Notes under the pieces: model-generated | What the model was told of the DNA's origin: nothing | The model's database searches: none | Seen by the model: the letters and a program-made list of their open reading frames with translations, nothing else | Shown here: positions 25,301-34,435 of the stretch, piece after piece | Numbering within the stretch: position 1 is the first letter of the stretch | Layout of the letters: each line of letters starts with the position of its first letter | NCBI RefSeq assembly: GCF_030272615.1 | Contig: NC_081415.1 | Location: 512,519,034-512,583,033 of the forward strand | Source: Cryptomeria japonica | Lineage: Eukaryota; Streptophyta; Pinopsida; Cupressales; Cupressaceae | Reading direction: 5' to 3' | DNA length: 64,000 bases | Translations under genes and position numbers: made by a program

Positions 25301-26384
25301 CATCTATTAGTTTGCTCACAGATAACAGGTTTCGTTTTAATCCAGGGATATGCAGCACACCATTAATCCTTTTTATTCTACCATCAGAAAACCTGATTCT
25401 AACTTTACCTCGACCAACAATGTCTAGATGTGAATCATCACCCAAGTACACCTTACCTCCATTAAATCCTTCATATTCAGAAAACCAATCTTTATTGGAA
25501 GTCATATGAAAAGATGCACCTGAGTCAATTAGCCAGGCATCATTACTTGCATGAGTCGCCAAAGCCACAATAAATGCATCGCCATCTTCCTTGTCGGACT
25601 CAGAATCAGAATCGAACTTTTTCTTTTTCTTCTTCTTTTCTTCTTTGCAGTCCTTACGGATGTGACCCGGTTTACCGCAATTCCAACAAATGACTTTGGA
25701 CTTTCCAAGAGATTTCGATCTCCCTTTGGATTTGGACTTGCCGCGCTTCTCATTCTTCTTGCCTTTCTCCTTAGGTCTTCCACGAACGGTTAGGGCTTCC
25801 TTTGAACTGATGGATACCTTCCTTCGCATCTCTTCACTGAGTAGGGCACCCACCACGTCTTCAGATTTCAAAACAATAGAAGTACTACCGATAGCCATAA
25901 CAAGAGAATCCCACGAATTAGGCAAAGAACAAAGCAAGATCTGACATTTCTCCTCCTCGTCCATCTTAACACCGACGGATACTAATTGAGCCACAATCAT
26001 ATTGAATGCTTCTAGGTGGTCTGCAATTCGTCCACCCTCTTCCATCTTCAAGGAATACAATTTCTTTCTTAAGAAAATTTGATTTAATAAATATTTCACT
26101 TGATACATCTCACCAAGCTTAGTCCATAGCTTCTTTGCAGAGTTCTCTTCATGGACATTGATTAGAACAGAGTCTGCCAGGTACAGTCTGATTAGACCCT
26201 TGGCTTTTCGGTCCATAACATCATACTGGGCTGCTGCAGTAGGATCTGAGGGTCTTTGGACATTCGCATCAACAGCATCCCAAAGATCTCGATCTATTAG
26301 CAGATCTTCCATCTTCAGCTTCCACATCTCAAAATTACTTCCATTAAATTTCTCCACCTCTATTCTCCCTGACGAACTCGCCAT
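22341..26384 (-). CDS. Copia gag-pol polyprotein, intact (C)
   Basis: 1347 codons, no stop or frameshift. Domains in order: UBN2-type gag (1-200), Lys-rich linker, zinc knuckle CWNCGKPGHIRKDC (233-246), aspartic protease with Asp-Ser-Gly-Ala-Ser at 287-291, integrase zinc finger (His451, His456, Cys484, Cys487), integrase core with the expected Asp514, Asp577 and Glu613, an acidic Glu/Ser linker (770-790), reverse transcriptase from about 856 with Tyr-Val-Asp-Asp at 1019-1022, and RNase H from about 1190 (YVDSDWAGD, TTEAEYMA, YCDSQSA). All catalytic residues I could check are present. Integrase before RT is the copia order. The polyprotein makes particles, copies RNA to DNA and inserts it. 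The ATG at 26384 lies about 110 bp from the primer site, leaving a short leader. Confidence 0.97.
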   Translation of the reverse strand: MASSSGRIEVEKFNGSNFEMWKLKMEDLLIDRDLWDAVDANVQRPSDPTAAAQYDVMDRKAKGLIRLYLADSVLINVHEENSAKKLWTKLGEMYQVKYLLNQIFLRKKLYSLKMEEGGRIADHLEAFNMIVAQLVSVGVKMDEEEKCQILLCSLPNSWDSLVMAIGSTSIVLKSEDVVGALLSEEMRRKVSISSKEALTVRGRPKEKGKKNEKRGKSKSKGRSKSLGKSKVICWNCGKPGHIRKDCKEEKKKKKKKFDSDSESDKEDGDAFIVALATHASNDAWLIDSGASFHMTSNKDWFSEYEGFNGGKVYLGDDSHLDIVGRGKVRIRFSDGRIKRINGVLHIPGLKRNLLSVSKLIDAGVQVVFSETGCKMIKGAMVVARGVRFGTLYKLEAYTIECNSTSVKSKSADTSLEDLKVSPSADGNGFWVPKGALSSEAKLPAEKTMLWHQRLGHIGEKGLRTLKNKNLVEGLNDCNLDFDFCEHCIYGKQNRVQFYSSSHKTCGVLDLIHSDVFGPVDVSSIGKSTYYVSFIDDFSRRTWVYFLKSKFEVFSRFKEFKAMVELQTGKKIKCLRTDNGSEFCSNDFDRFCKDCGINRQKTTPYSPQQNGVAERMNRTLMEKARSMLSGAGLEQKFWAEAVATACYLINRSPTSALVDKTPMEAWSGHKPSLRHLRVFGCEAYAHVPKEKRTKLENKAVKCIFIGYSYGVKGYKLWDPVAQKVIHSRSVIFREIKSPSVTLQPEQTKKEDVIQLPSTPERVESRPLDRQEFEESSSSSESSEEEEEPPTQLVRRSTRHRQPPERYSPDDWRCIFSLNTSVDEPKSIEEALGMNDAESWKIAMEEEMAALKKNDTWDLVPLPEGRKPIGCKWVFKKKIGSDGSIEKYKARLVAKGYSQVEGVDYGEIFSPVAKMTSIRFLLSIATAYDLEVEQMDVKTAFLHGDLEEDIYMTQPEHYVVKGKSNLVCKLKKSLYGLKQSPRMWYQKFDTYVLSLGFERSKSDHCVYYKSYGDHFLFIALYVDDMLFIGKGKGMISELKSQLAAKFEMKDLGAAKHILGMEIRRDRANRKLWLGHSKYVNLVLQRFNMQNCTPLSVPFTVGTKLSVSDCPSSPLEMEDMSRVPYQSAVGSLMYAMVCTRPDIAQAVGVLSRYMSNPGRVHWDAVKRVFRYLKGTSEYSLCYHGNSVGDMTSLDIHGYVDSDWAGDIDSRRSTSAYVFTLFGGAISWMSKRQAVVALSTTEAEYMAATHACKEAIWLKRLCLDIGIKQGTVTVYCDSQSAISLAKNPTFHARTKHIDVQYHFVRDMVKDGRVKLVKVDTLMNVADVLTKAVSTEKFRWCSESMGLMAPSN

Positions 26385-26494
26385 CTGAATATTCCTGCAA
26401 CAAGATCAAAAAGTGTCTTCCGCACAAGCTCCCACTCAAATCTAGATTAGTTCAAAAAACCCAACTGCCCACAATTGAAACCAAAGGTGATCAG

Positions 26495-26506
26495 GCTCTG
26501 ATACCA
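26495..26506 (-). promoter_or_regulatory. Primer-binding site of C (tRNA-iMet type)
   Basis: On the - strand TGGTATCAGAGC, two bases inside the 5' LTR. This 12-mer is the standard plant copia primer site, complementary to the 3' end of initiator tRNA-Met. Confidence 0.95.
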
Positions 26507-26508
26507 CT

Positions 26509-27381
26509 TGTAAGGAAGTTAAGTAGCGGAAACAACTTCCTACACTAACCTTGAGAGGAGGGTAATGCAAAACTTTTTCAGATCATTACAACAGTTACAG
26601 AAAATAGAAATAGATATAATAGCATTCATACCACAACACAATGATTTACGTGGGGAAAACCCTTTCGGGAGAAAAACCCCACCCTCCAAAAGCAGCTCAA
26701 TATTTTATTCAGCAATCAAAAACAAATTACAAAATACTTGCAGAGAAAGCTCTTCGCAGGAGTACCACTAATCAGAGATTCAGAGGCAACTCAATAGCCA
26801 TAGGACTCTTACACACAACCTCTATCTCACACACCTCATAAATAGGAGATATAATACAGGAAACCATCAAACGGTATTACAAAACCATGGGCTAAAACCA
26901 CCCAATAAGGTGTAGCCGACCTTATCTACCTTCTAGATGCCCTATGAAATGTTAAAGCACACATCAACACGTGTCGCTCCCTTTTACAGCTCATTTATGT
27001 ATCCGATATAAATTATTTTTCCTATTTCAGGAGTACAAACTTCCGGAGGCCATAACTTGAGAACCGGGTGTCCGATTGACGAACCGTTTGAAGCGCCGGA
27101 AAGCTCGCGAAGTGCTCTATCACCTTGGAAACTTTTCAGGGCATTTCGGAGCCTCTAAAGTCCCCAAAATTAAGTTTAAACATTTTATTGCACCCCTCCA
27201 AGATGAAAACTTTAATATCTTCAAAACTAGCTGTGACCTTGCGACGAAACTTTACCGGAATGCTTATCTAGCCAACCAGAAGCTTCAAGGAGAGTTTCGC
27301 ACTATTTCGTGCTCAAATGAAAACTTACTATAAATAGTAACCTCACATAAATGCAAGGTTGAGACACCATTTTTCCCAACA
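26509..27381 (-). repeat. 5' LTR of C (right copy)
   Basis: 873 bp, paired with 21412-22284. It would hold the promoter; I could not single out a convincing TATA box. Confidence 0.95.
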
Positions 27382-28645
27382 TCTTCCTTTAATTGAGGGT
27401 CTAAAACGTATGCTTCAAAGTGATAAGAATGGAATTGATATTTTGCGTGGTATTTCACACATTGTGAATTTGAACGTGATGCCTATGAAGAGTTGTGCCA
27501 AAACTTTAGGTTATACACAACCTCCTACACGAGTCAATCATTCTATTCCTTTGATGACTTCTATTGCTAGCATACCTACCTTTACATCAAACATAATGGC
27601 TACTTCTACACAAGACATTCCTCCTGTGATCACTAGTCATGGGGGCAATCCTTCCTTTTCAATTAACCCTCTTCCTTCATTCAATCCAACTTCTTCATTC
27701 ACTCCTTCAATGAGTGTTCCTATTACATCTTCACAAATGAACATGATGCAAGGGGGCAATTCATTTAATCATTCCATTCCTCCTTGTAGTGTTCCTCCTG
27801 TCCAATCATCTCCTATGACTAATTATCATAGGGTCCCACCACCTTACTCTTTACCTTCTTTCAATAACATAACACCTCCATCTCAATCTAACACATCTAA
27901 TATGAACTCTTCGACTGAAGCGACCATTAACAATCTTGCACAAACTGTCTCTTCTTTACAGCAACAAATTGCCTCTATGAATCAATCTAAGTTTAGTGTG
28001 CCCACATTTGATGTTGCGAGCCCACTTTCTCTTGACATTGTTCGAGCTATTCCCCCTAAACATGTTGAAATTCCACATTTGGAACTTTATAATGGTAAAG
28101 GTGATCCTCTAACACATGTTAAGACTTTTCAAACAATATGTACTGATTTTTCTTATGACCCAAGGTTGCTTGCAAAACTGTTTACGAGAACATTAAGAGA
28201 CAAAGCCCTACAATGGTATTGCTCGTTGCCTTCCTATTCTATTTCTTCTTTCGAACAACTTGCAAATGCTTTCATTCAACAATTTCAAAACAATATAAGT
28301 CCTAAAGTTACTTTGATTGATTTAATGCATTGTAAACAAGGTGTTAAAGAAAAAGTGACTGATTTCATTGGTAGATATAAGCATTTGTATGCTCAAATTT
28401 CTTTTCGAGTGCCTGACAATGATATTCAAAGAATCTTTATTTCTAATTTACAAAAAGATATTCGAGACAAACTTCTGTTTTCTGAGTTTACTTCTTTCCA
28501 ACAGTTGTGTGCAACTCTTCACAATTATCAACTGACTGTGAGTCAAATGGAACAATCACATCCTATGGCTCCGAGTGATAAGGGTGATAGCAGTCAACAA
28601 CCATTTGGGAAGTTTAAACTGAACAGACTCCATCAAATTCAATGA
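27382..28645 (+). pseudogene. gag of B, capsid part
   Basis: Continuation of the frame broken at 21411, open to TGA at 28643. A Pro/Ser/Thr/Asn-rich segment (27540-27900) is followed by a short coiled-coil-like stretch (NLAQTVSSLQQQIASMNQ) and the retrotrans_gag capsid domain: HVEIPHLELYNGKGDPLTHV, then RDKALQWYCSLP, FEQLANAFIQQF and KVTDFIGRYKHLYAQI. Structural protein of the particle. The stop falls just after FGKFKLNRLHQIQ; the next coding part lies one base over, so a single-base indel near 28615-28622, or less likely a programmed frameshift, separates it from the zinc-knuckle region. Confidence 0.88.
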
Positions 28646-30530
28646 AAACATCATCAACAACAATGTGAATGCAGCATCAGGTGTGCCTCCTATTTCTAAA
28701 TTTTTCAAGAAAGAAAGAAAGTATACTCCTTTGAATGAATCATTGCATAGTATTATGAATAAATTATTGGAACAAAATGTGCTTACTCTTCCTCCTATAA
28801 GACAAATTGATCCTGCAAAGATTACTTCACCTTATTTTGATAACAAAGCCTTTTGTCAATTTCATCGTCAGCCTGGGCATGATACTAAAAAATGTTTTCC
28901 TTTAAAGGGTAAAATTCAAGATTTGATTGATAATAATACTATTTCTGTTTCTGGAGTGAATGATAAAGGCAATACATCTGTAGCTGCTCCTAATCAAAAT
29001 CTTCAGATTTTCACTGATCCATTACCTTCTCATACCTCTAATGCGGTTGAGACTAACGATTCCTCTCTTTCATCTGATGGTCTTGTGTCTATGACTCCAA
29101 ATGTGATTAACTTTGTAGAGCAGGAAGAAAACCCTAAAGAACCTTCCATCACATTTGATTCCAGTGAAACCATTAGGGCACCTGATGGTCCTTTATACAT
29201 AGTTGCAAAAGTCAAGAATACACCTTGCCGTGGAGTGCTTATTGATCCTTCGTGCATGGTTAATGTTATTACTGAAGAATTTCTTTTTACTTTGCAATTG
29301 AATCAAGTGATTTATGACAAAACAGATGTGATTGTGAAACTATTTGATGCATTTTCTTCTCCTGCAATTGGTTCTATTACATTGCCTATTGAGGTCTATA
29401 ACAAATCCCTTGATGTGAACTTTGCTATTATTCCATCTTCCGAACAATTTCGTGTGAAGCTTGGCTATCCTTGGCTATCTTCCATGAAAGCTATTGCTTC
29501 TCCTATTCATAAGTGTTTGAAATTTCCCCATAATGGTGAAGTTGTTACTGTCAATCATAGCCTCTTTAAACGAGCTGAAAGAACCTCTAGTGTTCCTCTT
29601 GATTACTTTTGGCCTAAACAATTCCAATCCCTTCCTCCACGAAGTGATCATCTTTTCAAATCTTATCAAAAGTGGAAAACAGATATGATCCTATCTTTAA
29701 GTGAACCTAGAACACCTAAACTTGACATTCCTATCTTTCTTGAGAAGGAAGTTCTTCCTTTGAAAGATAAAACTAATGTCTTTCCTCAAGAAGATTCCCA
29801 ACCCATCCCTATGGATGTGACTATGTCTATATCTAATAAACTTCCTACAAGTAGACCTATTCCTCCTCGTCATGATGGACTTGGTCTCCTTCCTAAACCA
29901 AAAATTCCTCCTTTATATGGAGCAGTTCCTCCTCCTTCCTTTTATAGAGAGAAGAGACCTTCTTCTTCTCCTATTATCCAGCCTAAGAGACCACAACCTA
30001 AACACCCAAGTGATAGGGATGAGAACATTCCTCCTCCTCAATCTTCTTCACTTCCTACTAAGACTAGACGAAATCGTTCTACACGTGAACGCTGATGAAA
30101 GTGTCGTCTTAGAGCTCAAGCAGCTGCTTCTCAAACTTTGCCATCTCCAAAAACACCTTCAACGAGCATTATTCCATTTTCTCCTCAGCCGAACATTGAG
30201 CCTAAATCTCCTAAACATAAGATGCATGATGGTCTTGATCCTGTGTGAGTTAAAGATCCTATTTTTATAAATCTTGATGATGATATAGATGAAAATGTTA
30301 TTCATGATGAAAATATTACTTCTCTTGCTTCTGATAGTGAATATGAACTTGTTGATGTTGATAACCATTTATCTAATGAATTTTCTAAAGCACTTATCCT
30401 AGCTCCTAGACAAGAACAATGTGGCTCGGAACATGAACATAGCCCTTGTTTGGATCTTGTGATAGCTCCATCTGCTATGTTGAATGTTCCTCCTCTAGCG
30501 TGTTCCCTGCCTTCCCGAAACATTGATTAG
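28623..30530 (+). pseudogene. Zinc-knuckle and protease-like region of B
   Basis: Open from 28623 to 30095 and then the same frame goes on to TAG at 30528 through three in-frame TGA codons (30093, 30096 and about 30246). FCQFHRQPGHDTKKCFPLK (about 28853) is the zinc-knuckle-like motif found in plant Ty3/gypsy gag. A retropepsin-like fold follows (29180-29560): ILYIV-like strand, LIDPSCMVNVI where the catalytic Asp-Thr/Ser-Gly would be, and KLGYPWLSSMKAIASPIHKCLKF, equivalent to the usual LGRPWLH motif. Asp-Pro-Ser in place of Asp-Ser-Gly makes proteolysis doubtful. The tail is Pro-rich, then acidic (NLDDDIDENVIHDENI). No RT follows. Confidence 0.8.
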
Positions 30531-31281
30531 CAAGATCGGGGGGTAGATGACGTGCTAGACTAGTTACATTAGCATAGCAGATTCTCTCCTCCTCTCTTGT
30601 GTTACTTCTTCTATATGTTATTCTCATTCTTCTATTTGTTGTCCTTAGTGTTGTCTACTTGAGGACGATGCAAAGCATTGAGATCTCTCGATCTCTCTCA
30701 TGTTGACTCAAAAGACACATGTGTTCCCTTCTTCTAGGTGACCTCCCTTGATTGGGGAATGAAGAATAATTATGCATACATACATATGATATATACATGA
30801 CTTATCATACAGCATACTGACCCCAAGGAAAGCGAAGTTACCTCGTGCTTTGTGTTTTTATCCTTGGGCTTATCTCACACTTGGGGGCTAAATCCTTGCG
30901 ATAACGTGCTCCTTTCCTTTCTCATTCTTATGTGTATCACTATGTTAAAACAATCACCCCTGGTGAGGCGTGTGCGATCGCTTTAACGTAGGGGGGCATA
31001 CATCCCATTCATATCTTTTCAAGATACTTGAGAATTTCTTGGCAAATTTAGCTTTGCCTTGAAAATTCTTGATATCTTTCTTGCATGACTCATAGTGAGG
31101 GAACCTTACTACTGACAGTCATGGTTCTCCTTCGTGATCTTCCCTTTTACTTTGTCAATCGAAGTCATAAGATCCTTAGTCCACTGGGGGCTTGGTGTGT
31201 CTTGCCTCCTTGACGTGGTGAAAGTCTTTCAATGTTGTTTCCTTGTACTTTACCGAAAGTATGAGCATACATACTCCCGCT
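30531..31281 (+). other. 3' non-coding region of B
   Basis: About 750 bp between the last coding sense and the polypurine tract. No frame or RNA gene recognised. An (CATA)n-like patch lies near 30775-30800. Confidence 0.6.
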
Positions 31282-31296
31282 AAAGTGGGGGCTAAA
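31282..31296 (+). promoter_or_regulatory. Polypurine tract of B
   Basis: AAAGTGGGGGCTAAA immediately upstream of the 3' LTR start TGTAGCG; identical to that of A. Confidence 0.85.
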
Positions 31297-32543
31297 TGTA
31301 GCGTCCTAAAATTGCGACACTTGCAATTTTGACTGCATTTCGGTCTTCACGATGGCGACGCAACACGCAACCTGAATGGAGACCCCGAAACTTGCTCACG
31401 ACACCAAAAACTGCATTTTTCAAGTACCCTGGCCTGAACCTCCTTGCACCCTGATGTCCCGGGAGGTGGGACCAGAGCGCCCAGCGCCCTGGTCCCTCAG
31501 GACTAGGGCGCCCAGCGCCCTGGTCCCCAGGACCATGCCGCCCAGCGCCCTGGTCCCTGGGTCCAATTTTGGGCCCGGTCTCTTAAGGGGTCTCGGGTCT
31601 TTTTGTTTGCAATTTGGAAATTAACTTTCTTGGTCAGCCTAAGGTCGGGAAAATCAGTCTATCAGCCCTAATTGACAAGTATATAAACTACATTTTTCTC
31701 TCTCATTGAGATAACAGATCTACATGATGGAAAAGGCGTGGAAACTATACTCAAGCATTCAAGCATTCAAGCATTCCTTCTAAGTCTCCATTCAAGGCTA
31801 AGTGTTGCATTCAAGACAAGGATTGAACCATTGAAGAGGAGATCACATACTAATACAACATACAACATACAACATCTAAACCTTCGCACATAAGGATACA
31901 AACATCCTTAGAACAAGGTATTAGTACTTGTTTTACAGTCATTTACATTTACAGCTCTTGCTCATTTCTTGGTTAATTCCAAAACCGGGGTTTGACCTAA
32001 AGGCAAACCCCTAATCCCTAACCCCCCAATCATCTTCGCTTTTCTGTGTGTAGGTTGCAGGTACGCGGCTGAGATTGAAGATTTGGAATCCTTGTGCAGA
32101 GATGAACAGATCCCCCTTCGTTTCACGGATTTTTCGGAGGACCGTGGCGCCGGGCGCCATCGTCCCGACAACTTTTGCTCAAATTTGTAGGACAGCGCCG
32201 TATCGACATTTTACTGCTAATTCCAGGTCCGCAGCTTCATACTGTATCCCTATCTCAGTTTATAAAGCGAATCTTTGTCACTTTCTATGCATTCCTAGCT
32301 TAATTCTCCTATGCACATTCTTTACAAAAGAGGGTAGCCTTGCTGTCATAACCCTTGAAACTCATTTAGCATCCAATCTAGCATTGCGTGGGATTGGATC
32401 TTGTGGGTTTCAACCCCTCTTTTGAATGTAAAGTCTCTCCCCTAAGTGAAAACCATCGAATCCTAGCGAACCTCCCTTCTCTCTCCTTGGAGTTGGAAGA
32501 GGCGAGAGCAACTAGGGTTCGATCGTGATTTTTCCGCTTTACA
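31297..32543 (+). repeat. 3' LTR of B
   Basis: 1247 bp, 68 bp longer than its partner, mostly because it holds three GC palindrome units instead of one. Confidence 0.92.
31470..31556. repeat. Three tandem 30-bp GC palindromes
   Basis: Units start at 31470, 31500 and 31530. Each reads roughly GGACCAGGGCGCCCAGCGCC followed by CTGGTCC and is nearly self-complementary, so a strong hairpin is expected in RNA or single-stranded DNA. Confidence 0.85.
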
Positions 32544-32548
32544 AGTGG

Positions 32549-34435
32549 CCATATGAACACTACGTGCATATGCAAGCTAAAGTACAGAAAAGTAAACATT
32601 ATTTGAAAAAGGATATATCCATAGGTCTGTCGAACGAAGCCCCCAGCGGTATCTGCAGTACACAGTTAAGAACCGCACCCTACAAAACACACGTTTAGAT
32701 CACAAAATCACCTAATGCTTACTAACGAAGGTGATGAAAATTCGAGGGTAGCTATATGCCCCCCCTTGTTTCGGCTTGCTAATTTTAGTGAGTTGAAATA
32801 GGGTATCATGTTTATCTCTTCGAATTGTTAAAGAATATTGATGACAAATGCTCACAAGAAGATTTGATATGAGATCAAAAACTAATGGAGAGTCATTTGG
32901 TAAGAAAGAGGACTAAATCTCAATTCCAACACAACAAAGAGTGTGAGGATTTGAGAGTTCTCTAACATAAGATGAAGGATGTAAATGGAAACAAAATGCA
33001 AAGAGAAGAAAAGAAAGGAAAAAAAGCATGAATACACACATTGGTGATCCATGAGAAGAATAGTGAGAGAGAAAACATGGACTTCTCGCCCCCAGATCTT
33101 GTCTAGGTGATCCATGGGAAAAGGACATGGAAAACTAGCCCCTAGAGTCTGTCTAGGTGATCCATGTAAGGGAGGAGATTGAGAAAGAAAACATGGACTT
33201 CTCACCCCTAGATCTTGTCTAGGTGATCCATGAAAAAAAGGACATGGAAAACTAGCCCCTAGAGTCTGTCTAGGTGATCCATGTAAGGGAGGAGAGTGAG
33301 AAAGTCTAGCCTTATGCCGCTAGTTCCACTCAACCTCGTGCATGTGTGTGTAAGTGAGGTTAGAAGCACCTCATAGGAGTCTATGCTCGAGTATGCTACA
33401 ACCTGTATATGCATAGTACAAAAGCGTGACATCTTGCTCTAAGAGTCTGTGCTCTAGTTCCGAGAATGACCCATTGCTCAAAAAGTGTAAGTTTTATGTC
33501 ATAAGAAAAGTAGAACAAGGATACCTACCTTCATCACACAAGAAGATACCCCAAAAATGCAACAATATCATAGATCCAAGCAAGAGAGTTCTGCACTCCT
33601 TAAGCAAGGATAAGATAGTTGAAAAGGGATATCTTGTAGTATGTGTAAAGGAGATCCTTAGAGGAGAAGAGATATTTGTACAAAAGACACCTATCCCTGA
33701 GAGAAATTGTCTTAGACAAATATAACATCTTCTAGAATAAGAGAAAGAAGAGAATAAGAATGCAATACTTCCTTCTTTTGCGAGGTGAAAGTGATTCTTA
33801 ATGAAGGATGACACTCTTTTTAACCCAATTAGGAGAGTGAATTCACTATGGATGTATTTTACCAAGTGCAAAAGAGGTTGTAGTCAAGGACTTACACCTC
33901 TTGTAAGAGAGAACCCTTGAACAAACAACAACAAATGCGTACAAGGCATAACATCAAGTAATAAAGTCCACAACATCGACAAAATAGGAAAAAGTGGATC
34001 CTTAGATAAAAATAAGGAAAGATCATTGCCTCCCAAGGATAAGGACAATGAGAAGGACTTACACAATCTTCTAGGGAGAGATTTGGACATAAGCAAAAGA
34101 AGAGATGTATGAAATCATTCTTGTCCCCATAGGAACAAGAAAATTAGGCTATTATGTTGCTTCAAAAAATATGATTGCACTTTAAATTGTACCATCATGA
34201 ATGACAATGAGCCCCCAGTAAATGAGCTACCAATGTCACATAATGATGAGCAACATAATAGCCATTAATGTTATTTAAAGACATGATAGACTAAATGAGG
34301 TATTTGAATATGACATGTTAAATGCTCAACTATAAGTGAGATCAAGAACATGTATAAAATGATAAAGATTGAAGAAGAAAAGTCACATGAAATATTAGAA
34401 GAGGGATGAGTGTAATTTATTAGAGCCTTATCCCT
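32549..34435 (-). other. 3' non-coding region of A with tandem repeats
   Basis: About 1.9 kb between the gag-protease remnant and the B insertion. No credible coding frame. The left part holds the repeat described separately at 33043-33305. Confidence 0.6.
33043..33305. repeat. Compound tandem repeat, period about 116 bp
   Basis: GGTGATCCATG occurs at 33043, 33106, 33156, 33222 and 33273. Two half-units alternate, one with ACATGGACTTCTC and one with GGACATGGAAAACTAGCC, giving spacings near 50 and 65 and a full period of 116-117 bp. Confidence 0.85.

Larger units (their letters stand above)
21412..27381 (-). mobile_element. C: complete Ty1/copia retrotransposon
   Basis: 5970 bp, TSD TCTTC (21407-21411 and 27382-27386), LTRs both exactly 873 bp, a perfect tRNA-iMet-type primer site, and a single uninterrupted gag-pol frame on the - strand. 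I count about 18 differences between the LTRs (about 2%), so it is the youngest of the nest. The only element in the window with a full coding set; overall form resembles the Tork/Tnt1 group, lineage not proven. Confidence 0.95.
18798..32543 (+). mobile_element. B: gag-protease-only LTR retrotransposon, split by C
   Basis: LTRs 18798-19976 (1179 bp) and 31297-32543 (1247 bp); TSD AGTGG at 18793-18797 and 32544-32548. Order on the + strand: LTR, primer site, 1.2-kb leader, gag (interrupted by C), zinc-knuckle and protease-like region, 0.75 kb non-coding, polypurine tract, LTR. No RT or integrase: non-autonomous. It shares primer site and polypurine tract with A but lies in opposite orientation inside it. 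Confidence 0.9.

Noticed and set aside
23035-26388. Multiple + strand frames of 60-195 codons
   Set aside because: All overlap the intact - strand copia gag-pol of C; they are shadows.
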